From Nemertoderma westbladi (Eukaryota; Xenacoelomorpha; Nemertodermatida; Nemertodermatidae): a stretch of DNA of 64,000 nucleotides. The number at the start of each line of letters is the position of its first letter. The stretch's first letter is position 1. Positions 1 to 13,225 of this stretch are shown here, piece by piece. The notes beneath the pieces were generated by a model. That model did no database searches. It saw only the letters and a program-made list of their open reading frames with translations, and had not been told where the DNA came from. The translations under genes and the position numbers were made by a program. The stretch spans positions 1 through 64,000 of the forward strand of contig JAUCBJ010007442.1 in NCBI GenBank assembly GCA_032718475.1. Reading direction: 5' to 3'.

Positions 1-3000
1 ATTCAGTACACATTGACTACTACAATACAAACTGTGCAATAGTTCAGTACACATTGACTACTACAATACAAACTGTGCAATATTCAGTACACATTGACTA
101 CTACAATACAAACTGTGCAATAATTCAGTACACATTGACTACTACAATACAAACTGTGCAATAGTTCAGTACACATTGACTACTACAATACAAACTGTGC
201 AATAATTCAGTACACATTGACTACTACAATACAAACTGTGCAATAATTCAGTACACATTGACTACTACAATACAAACTGTGCAATAGTCCAGTACACATT
301 GACTACTACAATACAAACTGTGCAATAGTCCAGTACACATTGACTACTACAATACAAACTGTGCAATATTCCAGTACACATTGACTACTACAATACAAAC
401 TGTGCAATATTCCAGTACACATTGACTACTACAATACAAACTGTGCAATAGTCCAGTACACATTGACTACTACAATACAAACTGTGCAATAGTCCAGTAC
501 ACATTGACTACTACAATACAAACTGTGCAATAATTCAGTACACATTGACTACTACAATACAAACTGTGCAATATTCCAGTACACATTGACTACTACAATA
601 CAAACTGTGCAATAATTCAGTACACATTGACTACTACAATACAAACTGTGCAATAGTCCAGTACACATTGACTACTACAATACAAACTGTGCAATAATTC
701 AGTACACATTGACTACTACAATACAAACTGTGCAATATTCCAGTACACATTGACTACTACAATACAAACTGTGCAATAGTCCAGTACACATTGACTACTA
801 CAATACAAACTGTGCAATATTCCAGTACACATTGACTACTACAATACAAACTGTGCAATAGTCCAGTACACATTGACTACTACAATACAAACTGTGCAAT
901 AGTCCAGTACACATTGACTACTACAATACAAACTGTGCAATAGTCCAGTACACATTGACTACTACAATACAAACTGTGCAATAATTCAGTACACATTGAC
1001 TACTACAATACAAACTGTGCAATAGTCCAGTACACATTGACTACTACAATACAAACTGTGCAATAGTCCAGTACACATTGACTACTACAATACAAACTGT
1101 GCAATAGTCCAGTACACATTGACTACTACAATACAAACTGTGCAATAATTCAGTACACATTGACTACTACAATACAAACTGTGCAATATTCAGTACACAT
1201 TGACTACTACAATACAAACTGTGCAATAGTCCAGTACACATTGACTACTACAATACAAACTGTGCAATAGTTCCAGTACACATTGACTACTACAATACAA
1301 ACTGTGCAATATTCCAGTACACATTGACTACTACAATACAAACTGTGCAATAGTCCAGTACACATTGACTACTACAATACAAACTGTGCAATAGTCCAGT
1401 ACACATTGACTACTACAATACAAACTGTGCAATAGTCCAGTACACATTGACTACTACAATACAAACTGTGCAATAATTCAGTACACATTGACTACTACAA
1501 TACAAACTGTGCAATAGTCCAGTACACATTGACTACTACAATACAAACTGTGCAATAGTCCAGTACACATTGACTACTACAATACAAACTGTGCAATAGT
1601 CCAGTACACATTGACTACTACAATACAAACTGTGCAATAATTCAGTACACATTGACTACTACAATACAAACTGTGCAATAGTCCAGTACACATTGACTAC
1701 TACAATACAAACTGTGCAATAGTCCAGTACACATTGACTACTACAATACAAACTGTGCAATAGTTCAGTACACATTGACTACTACAATACAAACTGTGCA
1801 ATAGTCCAGTACACATTGACTACTACAATACAAACTGTGCAATAGTTCCAGTACACATTGACTACTACAATACAAACTGTGCAATAGTCCAGTACACATT
1901 GACTACTACAATACAAACTGTGCAATATTCCAGTACACATTGACTACTACAATACAAACTGTGCAATAGTCCAGTACACATTGACTACTACAATACAAAC
2001 TGTGCAATAGTCCAGTACACATTGACTACTACAATACAAACTGTGCAATAGTCCAGTACACATTGACTACTACAATACAAACTGTGCAATAGTCCAGTAC
2101 ACATTGACTACTACAATACAAACTGTGCAATAGTCCAGTACACATTGACTACTACAATACAAACTGTGCAATATTCCAGTACACATTGACTACTACAATA
2201 CAAACTGTGCAATAGTCCAGTACACATTGACTACTACAATACAAACTGTGCAATAGTCCAGTACACATTGACTACTACAATACAAACTGTGCAATAGTCC
2301 AGTACACATTGACTACTACAATACAAACTGTGCAATAGTTCAGTACACATTGACTACTACAATACAAACTGTGCAATAGTCCAGTACACATTGACTACTA
2401 CAATACAAACTGTGCAATATTCCAGTACACATTGACTACTACAATACAAACTGTGCAATAGTCCAGTACACATTGACTACTACAATACAAACTGTGCAAT
2501 AGTCCAGTACACATTGACTACTACAATACAAACTGTGCAATAGTCCAGTACACATTGACTACTACAATACAAACTGTGCAATAGTCCAGTACACATTGAC
2601 TACTACAATACAAACTGTGCAATAGTCCAGTACACATTGACTACTACAATACAAACTGTGCAATATTCCAGTACACATTGACTACTACAATACAAACTGT
2701 GCAATAGTCCAGTACACATTGACTACTACAATACAAACTGTGCAATAGTCCAGTACACATTGACTACTACAATACAAACTGTGCAATAATTCAGTACACA
2801 TTGACTACTACAATACAAACTGTGCAATAGTCCAGTACACATTGACTACTACAATACAAACTGTGCAATAATTCAGTACACATTGACTACTACAATACAA
2901 ACTGTGCAATAATTCAGTACACATTGACTACTACAATACAAACTGTGCAATAGTCCAGTACACATTGACTACTACAATACAAACTGTGCAATAATTCAGT

Positions 3001-6000
3001 ACACATTGACTACTACAATACAAACTGTGCAATATTCCAGTACACATTGACTACTACAATACAAACTGTGCAATATTCCAGTACACATTGACTACTACAA
3101 TACAAACTGTGCAATATTCCAGTACACATTGACTACTACAATACAAACTGTGCAATATTCCAGTACACATTGACTACTACAATACAAACTGTGCAATATT
3201 CCAGTACACATTGACTACTACAATACAAACTGTGCAATAATTCAGTACACATTGACTACTACAATACAAACTGTGCAATAGTCCAGTACACATTGACTAC
3301 TACAATACAAACTGTGCAATATTCCAGTACACATTGACTACTACAATACAAACTGTGCAATATTCCAGTACACATTGACTACTACAATACAAACTGTGCA
3401 ATAGTCCAGTACACATTGACTACTACAATACAAACTGTGCAATAATTCAGTACACATTGACTACTACAATACAAACTGTGCAATATTCCAGTACACATTG
3501 ACTACTACAATACAAACTGTGCAATATTCCAGTACACATTGACTACTACAATACAAACTGTGCAATAATTCAGTACACATTGACTACTACAATACAAACT
3601 GTGCAATATTCCAGTACACATTGACTACTACAATACAAACTGTGCAATAATTCAGTACACATTGACTACTACAATACAAACTGTGCAATATTCCAGTACA
3701 CATTGACTACTACAATACAAACTGTGCAATATTCCAGTACACATTGACTACTACAATACAAACTGTGCAATATTCCAGTACACATTGACTACTACAATAC
3801 AAACTGTGCAATATTCCAGTACACATTGACTACTACAATACAAACTGTGCAATAGTCCAGTACACATTGACTACTACAATACAAACTGTGCAATATTCCA
3901 GTACACATTGACTACTACAATACAAACTGTGCAATATTCCAGTACACATTGACTACTACAATACAAACTGTGCAATAATTCAGTACACATTGACTACTAC
4001 AATACAAACTGTGCAATATTCCAGTACACATTGACTACTACAATACAAACTGTGCAATATTCCAGTACACATTGACTACTACAATACAAACTGTGCAATA
4101 ATTCAGTACACATTGACTACTACAATACAAACTGTGCAATATTCCAGTACACATTGACTACTACAATACAAACTGTGCAATATTCCAGTACACATTGACT
4201 ACTACAATACAAACTGTGCAATATTCCAGTACACATTGACTACTACAATACAAACTGTGCAATATTCCAGTACACATTGACTACTACAATACAAACTGTG
4301 CAATATTCCAGTACACATTGACTACTACAATACAAACTGTGCAATATTCCAGTACACATTGACTACTACAATACAAACTGTGCAATATTCCAGTACACAT
4401 TGACTACTACAATACAAACTGTGCAATATTCCAGTACACATTGACTACTACAATACAAACTGTGCAATATTCCAGTACACATTGACTACTACAATACAAA
4501 CTGTGCAATATTCCAGTACACATTGACTACTACAATACAAACTGTGCAATATTCCAGTACACATTGACTACTACAATACAAACTGTGCAATATTCCAGTA
4601 CACATTGACTACTACAATACAAACTGTGCAATATTCCAGTACACATTGACTACTACAATACAAACTGTGCAATATTCCAGTACACATTGACTACTACAAT
4701 ACAAACTGTGCAATATTCCAGTACACATTGACTACTACAATACAAACTGTGCAATATTCCAGTACACATTGACTACTACAATACAAACTGTGCAATATTC
4801 CAGTACACATTGACTACTACAATACAAACTGTGCAATATTCAGTACACATTGACTACTACAATACAAACTGTGCAATATTCCAGTACACATTGACTACTA
4901 CAATACAAACTGTGCAATATTCCAGTACACATTGACTACTACAATACAAACTGTGCAATATTCCAGTACACATTGACTACTACAATACAAACTGTGCAAT
5001 ATTCCAGTACACATTGACTACTACAATACAAACTGTGCAATATTCCAGTACACATTGACTACTACAATACAAACTGTGCAATATTCCAGTACACATTGAC
5101 TACTACAATACAAACTGTGCAATATTCCAGTACACATTGACTACTACAATACAAACTGTGCAATATTCCAGTACACATTGACTACTACAATACAAACTGT
5201 GCAATATTCCAGTACACATTGACTACTACAATACAAACTGTGCAATATTCCAGTACACATTGACTACTACAATACAAACTGTGCAATATTCCAGTACACA
5301 TTGACTACTACAATACAAACTGTGCAATATTCCAGTACACATTGACTACTACAATACAAACTGTGCAATAGTCCAGTACACATTGACTACTACAATACAA
5401 ACTGTGCAATAGTCCAGTACACATTGACTACTACAATACAAACTGTGCAATAATTCAGTACACATTGACTACTACAATACAAACTGTGCAATATTCCAGT
5501 ACACATTGACTACTACAATACAAACTGTGCAATATTCCAGTACACATTGACTACTACAATACAAACTGTGCAATAATTCAGTACACATTGACTACTACAA
5601 TACAAACTGTGCAATATTCCAGTACACATTGACTACTACAATACAAACTGTGCAATATTCCAGTACACATTGACTACTACAATACAAACTGTGCAATAGT
5701 CCAGTACACATTGACTACTACAATACAAACTGTGCAATATTCCAGTACACATTGACTACTACAATACAAACTGTGCAATAATTCAGTACACATTGACTAC
5801 TACAATACAAACTGTGCAATAATTCAGTACACATTGACTACTACAATACAAACTGTGCAATAATTCAGTACACATTGACTACTACAATACAAACTGTGCA
5901 ATAGTCCAGTACACATTGACTACTACAATACAAACTGTGCAATATTCCAGTACACATTGACTACTACAATACAAACTGTGCAATAATTCAGTACACATTG

Positions 6001-9000
6001 ACTACTACAATACAAACTGTGCAATAGTCCAGTACACATTGACTACTACAATACAAACTGTGCAATAATTCAGTACACATTGACTACTACAATACAAACT
6101 GTGCAATAGTCCAGTACACATTGACTACTACAATACAAACTGTGCAATAGTCCAGTACACATTGACTACTACAATACAAACTGTGCAATAGTCCAGTACA
6201 CATTGACTACTACAATACAAACTGTGCAATATTCCAGTACACATTGACTACTACAATACAAACTGTGCAATAATTCAGTACACATTGACTACTACAATAC
6301 AAACTGTGCAATAGTCCAGTACACATTGACTACTACAATACAAACTGTGCAATAATTCAGTACACATTGACTACTACAATACAAACTGTGCAATAGTCCA
6401 GTACACATTGACTACTACAATACAAACTGTGCAATAATTCAGTACACATTGACTACTACAATACAAACTGTGCAATAGTCCAGTACACATTGACTACTAC
6501 AATACAAACTGTGCAATAATTCAGTACACATTGACTACTACAATACAAACTGTGCAATAGTCCAGTACACATTGACTACTACAATACAAACTGTGCAATA
6601 ATCCAGTACACATTGACTACTACAATACAAACTGTGCAATAGTCCAGTACACATTGACTACTACAATACAAACTGTGCAATAATTCAGTACACATTGACT
6701 ACTACAATACAAACTGTGCAATAATTCAGTACACATTGACTACTACAATACAAACTGTGCAATAGTCCAGTACACATTGACTACTACAATACAAACTGTG
6801 CAATAGTCCAGTACACATTGACTACTACAATACAAACTGTGCAATAGTTCAGTACACATTGACTACTACAATACAAACTGTGCAATATTCCAGTACACAT
6901 TGACTACTACAATACAAACTGTGCAATAATTCAGTACACATTGACTACTACAATACAAACTGTGCAATATTCCAGTACACATTGACTACTACAATACAAA
7001 CTGTGCAATAATTCAGTACACATTGACTACTACAATACAAACTGTGCAATATTCCAGTACACATTGACTACTACAATACAAACTGTGCAATAATTCAGTA
7101 CACATTGACTACTACAATACAAACTGTGCAATAATTCAGTACACATTGACTACTACAATACAAACTGTGCAATAATTCAGTACACATTGACTACTACAAT
7201 ACAAACTGTGCAATAGTCCAGTACACATTGACTACTACAATACAAACTGTGCAATAGTCCAGTACACATTGACTACTACAATACAAACTGTGCAATAATT
7301 CAGTACACATTGACTACTACAATACAAACTGTGCAATAATTCAGTACACATTGACTACTACAATACAAACTGTGCAATAGTCCAGTACACATTGACTACT
7401 ACAATACAAACTGTGCAATAGTCCAGTACACATTGACTACTACAATACAAACTGTGCAATAATTCAGTACACATTGACTACTACAATACAAACTGTGCAA
7501 TAGTCCAGTACACATTGACTACTACAATACAAACTGTGCAATAGTCCAGTACACATTGACTACTACAATACAAACTGTGCAATAGTCCAGTACACATTGA
7601 CTACTACAATACAAACTGTGCAATAATTCAGTACACATTGACTACTACAATACAAACTGTGCAATAGTCCAGTACACATTGACTACTACAATACAAACTG
7701 TGCAATATTCCAGTACACATTGACTACTACAATACAAACTGTGCAATAATTCAGTACACATTGACTACTACAATACAAACTGTGCAATATTCCAGTACAC
7801 ATTGACTACTACAATACAAACTGTGCAATAATTCAGTACACATTGACTACTACAATACAAACTGTGCAATAATTCAGTACACATTGACTACTACAATACA
7901 AACTGTGCAATAATTCAGTACACATTGACTACTACAATACAAACTGTGCAATAATTCAGTACACATTGACTACTACAATACAAACTGTGCAATAATTCAG
8001 TACACATTGACTACTACAATACAAACTGTGCAATATTCCAGTACACATTGACTACTACAATACAAACTGTGCAATAATTCAGTACACATTGACTACTACA
8101 ATACAAACTGTGCAATAGTCCAGTACACATTGACTACTACAATACAAACTGTGCAATAGTTCAGTACACATTGACTACTACAATACAAACTGTGCAATAG
8201 TTCAGTACACATTGACTACTACAATACAAACTGTGCAATATTCCAGTACACATTGACTACTACAATACAAACTGTGCAATAGTTCAGTACACATTGACTA
8301 CTACAATACAAACTGTGCAATATTCCAGTACACATTGACTACTACAATACAAACTGTGCAATATTCCAGTACACATTGACTACTACAATACAAACTGTGC
8401 AATAATTCAGTACACATTGACTACTACAATACAAACTGTGCAATAGTCCAGTACACATTGACTACTACAATACAAACTGTGCAATAGTTCAGTACACATT
8501 GACTACTACAATACAAACTGTGCAATAGTTCAGTACACATTGACTACTACAATACAAACTGTGCAATATTCCAGTACACATTGACTACTACAATACAAAC
8601 TGTGCAATAGTTCAGTACACATTGACTACTACAATACAAACTGTGCAATATTCCAGTACACATTGACTACTACAATACAAACTGTGCAATATTCCAGTAC
8701 ACATTGACTACTACAATACAAACTGTGCAATAGTTCAGTACACATTGACTACTACAATACAAACTGTGCAATATTCCAGTACACATTGACTACTACAATA
8801 CAAACTGTGCAATATTCCAGTACACATTGACTACTACAATACAAACTGTGCAATAATTCAGTACACATTGACTACTACAATACAAACTGTGCAATAGTCC
8901 AGTACACATTGACTACTACAATACAAACTGTGCAATAGTTCAGTACACATTGACTACTACAATACAAACTGTGCAATAGTTCAGTACACATTGACTACTA

Positions 9001-9478
9001 CAATACAAACTGTGCAATATTCCAGTACACATTGACTACTACAATACAAACTGTGCAATAGTTCAGTACACATTGACTACTACAATACAAACTGTGCAAT
9101 ATTCCAGTACACATTGACTACTACAATACAAACTGTGCAATATTCCAGTACACATTGACTACTACAATACAAACTGTGCAATAGTTCAGTACACATTGAC
9201 TACTACAATACAAACTGTGCAATATTCCAGTACACATTGACTACTACAATACAAACTGTGCAATATTCCAGTACACATTGACTACTACAATACAAACTGT
9301 GCAATATTCCAGTACACATTGACTACTACAATACAAACTGTGCAATAGTCCAGTACACATTGACTACTACAATACAAACTGTGCAATAGTCCAGTACACA
9401 TTGACTACTACAATACAAACTGTGCAATAATTCAGTACACATTGACTACTACAATACAAACTGTGCAATAATTCAGTA
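1..9478. repeat. 41-bp satellite array, about 230 copies
   Basis: A head-to-tail array fills the left end and is already under way at base 1. The usual step is 41 bp (unit starts at 2 and 43). Each unit has a core of about 37 bp that is nearly invariant by eye, starting CAGTACACATTGACTAC and ending ACAAACTGTGCAATA, followed by a 2-4 base junction. Almost all variation is in that junction: GTC, TTC, GTT, ATT or a shortened form before CAG. The array stops at 9478, where a final CAGTACC runs into unrelated sequence. There are no spacers and no coding capacity. It looks like a homogenised satellite; whether it is centromeric, subtelomeric or interstitial cannot be told from here. Confidence 0.97.
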
Positions 9479-10834
9479 CCATTCGCTATAGTAAAGACCC
9501 ATTCCTGCTCTTCAAAAGACTATGGTTTAATCACTTATTATGAAATTTAAATTATTAAAATTCCAAATGAATTTCAATCGCCTTTTGCGAATTTGTTCCA
9601 TTCTGATAGACAGATTAAACCAGTACGGTAAATCCATTGTATTTCGGCTTAAATGTTGCTGTATCATGTGCCACGATGACCATAGGATAATCCTAGTCTA
9701 AAGATATTAAAACGTTTAACCTATAAATCTGTTTAAAAACGTGTCCCTTGAGTAGAGATATCAAGAGAGTAGAGTAGGTACAGCTTCAGCATAACAATAA
9801 TCCCGTCATTACCAATTATACCTTGAAAGTATAGCAGCAAAGTCTTTGCTAAAAAAAATCAAGGATCACAGGTGTGTGTACTTACTTACAAGAGCTCATA
9901 AAAATGTGATATAAACGCACTAACTCTGGAAAGTAAGTAATGTGACTCATCTGCTATTTAATTGTTCTTGAATTGCAAATAAGTAACGCGATAGAAAACC
10001 ATGAATGAATTACCATAAATCGTGTCACTATAATGAGTGTGCTGAATGAGGCTTTGCAAATTGTGATCATCATCTGGTTTCAGACGATACACACACAATG
10101 ATGGCTGGGCCTATCTATACATATCAAATGTTGGTGTTGGTGTAATAAATGTAAAAAGTGATGTAAAGTAAGTTACTTAAGGTATTTTTATTCGTTTGCC
10201 AGACAACATAACTTTTTAGTCATGATGGTTTTTTCTAGATTACAATAACAACGTCAACTGCAGTTTAGCATTTCAATAAACAACTTAAAAATTATATTAT
10301 TAATATCTGCAATATTCTTACTTTATTGTAATATACTTACTTAATTACATATTTCATTTTATACTTCACTTTATTATAAATTAACTATGGAAATCTCTGT
10401 AATTTTGACATACAACTTGTTAACTTACTGTTACTTAATTTACACTCGGCAGTCATTTAATGTGTTACCTCTACTTTGCAAGTTGTAATTTTTACCGAAC
10501 AGCCAAAGATTACGAGTTTAAACTGTTCGTTATATAATCCAAAAGTTATGCGAATCCGAATTCTTACATGGTAGCAGTGTAATGGTTTATGGTCAAATGT
10601 TCGACACTGCCAATGGTGCCACAGAGTCAACACTTCCACAACTAGGTTAAAGCATACAAAAAAATTGGTCAAAAAATTGTTAGCCGTTATCCTCTCCAAT
10701 CCATCAGCAATCCCAATATACAGAGCAGACTGAAATTAACACAACCAAATTAAGCGGTCCAACTTGTTACAGATATTATTGCCCATTATTAATGTGCTAT
10801 TATTTAGATATTTTAATTTAGATATTTTAATATT
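9479..10834. other. Intergenic, no recognisable feature
   Basis: AT-rich unique-looking sequence between the satellite and the LINE fragment. I see no convincing exon, RNA gene or transposon end. The longest reading frame (80 codons, minus, 10457-10699) resembles nothing I recognise. Confidence 0.6.
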
Positions 10835-10846
10835 TATAATCTAGAT

Positions 10847-11687
10847 CACTTCAAGAACGCAGAAGTAGTAGATATCCGGCAACTACAGTCACAGACACCG
10901 ACTTTGGGGATGACATCGCCCTGCTCTCTAATACGCTACCAGATGCACAGCTTCTACTAAATAAAGTGGAGAGGGCTGCTAAGGAGGTTGGATTGCATAT
11001 CAATGCTACAAAGACCGAATTCACGACCTTTAATGTTGATCAATCTTCTTGATCTTCTTGTTGATCATCTTGACAACCATTGATAATAATCAACTAAGGA
11101 AGGTAAATAACTTCCAGTACATTGGATCATGGATAGAGAGTAGCAAAAAGGACATAGAAGTTAGGAAAGCAAAGGGTTGGGTAGCTCTATCAAAAATGGA
11201 TACCATCTGGAAATCAGATCTCTCCAGGCACCTGAAGACTAAGTTCTTTCGAGCCACAGTGGAAAGTGTATTTTTATACGGGGGTGAGACCTGGACACTG
11301 ACTAAATCACTTGAACATTGCATGAATTGAATGATTGGTGGTTGCTACACAAGACTACTAAGGGCAGCCCTAAACATCAGCTGGAGACAACACATGACAA
11401 ACGCCGAGCTTTATGGTACAATACCACCTGTATCAACCACCCTCCGTGAACGCAGATTAAGATTCACTGGGCACTGCTGGCGAAGTAAAGACGAGGTCAT
11501 ACCAGATCTACTTATCTGGCAACCAACTCATGGAAAGCGTAGTCGTGGACGACCGGCCATAACATATATAGATCAACTTGAAAGGGATACTGAACTTGGG
11601 AGAAACTAAATTGGGACAACTATGGAGAATCGGGAAGCCTGGAAGGATCTCATTTCCACTGTCCGAGTTCGCTCGACCTAGTAGTAG
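10847..11687 (+). mobile_element. 5'-truncated LINE (RT C-terminal part and tail)
   Basis: The 3' part of a non-LTR retrotransposon. Translation gives the region around the RT catalytic box, then a C-terminal segment with YGGETWTLTKS, a GHCWRS motif and GKRSRGRP, all strongly similar to the minus-strand copy at 59363-61038. It is flanked by a perfect 12-bp duplication TATAATCTAGAT at 10835-10846 and 11688-11699, the signature of target-primed insertion. It begins inside the RT, ends in the tail CTAGTAGTAG, and has stops and frame changes (the frame breaks near 11049 and 11328). The box that reads FADD in the sister copy reads FGDD here. It is a dead fragment; the clade (RTE-like or related) is not certain. 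Confidence 0.93.
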
Positions 11688-11699
11688 TATAATCTAGAT

Positions 11700-12600
11700 T
11701 GAAGATGTGTAAAGATTTTTTGATATTGTGGGGTTCCAGAATTAATCTAAAGCAGTTTGTTTTTATGAGCATGTTAACGGCATCGATACACAAGAATCTG
11801 CTTTGAGTGCAACAATACAAACCAATTATTACAAAGATAACCATAAGCAACAACAAAGAAATACACATATTCAAATGAATTATGTAAATCGTTTTCTGCC
11901 GCAGTTTCTTTTGAAATCCTACTAATGTAATAAATATGGTCAATCTGATGATAAATAGTATAGAATAATAATGGTATAATATAGTATAATAATAATGGTA
12001 TAATATAGTATAATAATAATGGATAGTATTATTTGTTTAAACTGTATCATGTCCAGGTGCACTGGAAGACTTAGTAATATAACGCTGTATGTATGGTGAA
12101 TGTATAATGGTGTTGTTAAATTAAATACATGCGTGGTTGAGTTCTTCACAACACAAGTCCCTCACCAAAATCTGATTGTTGATAAATCCCATTCCCAGTG
12201 ACCATTGAGGATTAGTATAATTTCCTTCTGGATCCTTCTGGTGGTGAAAAGTAAATCTTAAATAAACTGAGTGAAGTATCAACATTTCTCAGTTTTATAG
12301 ACAATACAGGATAATTAATGACATAGTTAGTGTTAGTAGTAGCCTTATTAGCAATATAAACTTTCATGATGGTAAATAAATTTGAAGAAACATAATGAAA
12401 CCAAATATAGCCTCAGATGAAATTGTTTCAGGAAATTCTCCAGCAGAGATAATTACTTTTACTTTCTTATAATTATTTATATTTTTGTAATTCATCATAT
12501 ATATTTATTGCATAGAATCGAAAAAATGTTACCATTTGAATTGCAGGGTAATCGGCTATGGTGGTAACTTCTGTTTCTCGACATCATTTTTTGTTGAACA
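11700..12600 (-). pseudogene. Decayed adhesion-GPCR paralogue
   Basis: A broken relative of the intact receptor at 13226-16357, on the same strand and in the same order. Matching blocks by eye: 11858-11885 with 14095-14122 (TM2, IHLNMCISLLLL against IHLNLCISLLLF); 12043-12057 with 14231-14245 (stalk before TM1); 12427-12449 with 14608-14630 (GAIN region); 12542-12584 with 15303-15345 (N-terminal Cys-rich region). The spacing between the stalk and GAIN blocks is nearly the same in both (384 and 377 bp). About 580 bp of the GAIN-coding region is missing between the last two blocks. A small tandem repeat is inserted at 11966-12022, and the 3' end is cut by the LINE at 11687. No long frame survives. 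It probably arose by local duplication. Upstream of 12600 the match becomes too weak to follow. Confidence 0.8.
11966..12022. repeat. Short AT-rich tandem repeat
   Basis: About two and a half copies of a roughly 24-bp unit containing TAATAATAATGG and TATAATATAGTA. It lies inside the receptor pseudogene between the blocks matching TM2 and the extracellular stalk, and lengthens that interval. Confidence 0.75.
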
Positions 12601-13225
12601 GAAACAAGTACTGATATTAATATAGGAAACTTTCCATCATAAGAACAGATCCTTATTGCGCCTTTGCTTTCGTTTCTTCTGCAATGATGTTCAGATGTTA
12701 CGACTTCTGAGTTTACATTAGAAATAATTATCTTGTAACTTATAATAATTTACATCAAGCATGGTTAATATTAATTTAGTCCTGCAGATATCCTGCCGCT
12801 TCTTCACTGCACATTGCATAGGATTATATGTATATATAATTTCTATGATTTTATTAGTATGTAATATCCAACTGGCAGATTCAGTGTCAACACATCGAAA
12901 AATGATCAACACATCGCACGGAATTTAGCGCCACATCAATACTTTGTAAAACCATATCAACACTTAGAAATTAATGAAATTAAAGGGAAAGTAAAACCAA
13001 CGTTTTTATACATTTTTTTCCCCATTTAATTATATTGTATAGAGTCCTTGTAAGAGGTGTGCCGCATTAAAGTTCCATATAATATATTTAGACATGTAAG
13101 CTGAATTAAATCGGCTATATTCTTCCAGTAAATATTAATATTACTTAAAAGCTTGCAATTAGATAACATATTATTTTTATGTGATTGATTATATAATATT
13201 GTACCACATAACCTGAATGCTTGAT
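12601..13225. other. Intergenic between receptor pseudogene and receptor
   Basis: AT-rich DNA with no clear feature. It may include more decayed 5' sequence of the pseudogene (for example around 12780-12900), but I cannot align it with confidence. It lies downstream of the stop codon of the intact receptor and should include its 3' untranslated region. Confidence 0.5.

Noticed and set aside
1-9478. CRISPR-like regular repeat array
   Set aside because: The repeats are directly abutting with only 2-4 junction bases, have no unique spacers, and lie in an animal genome. It is a satellite.
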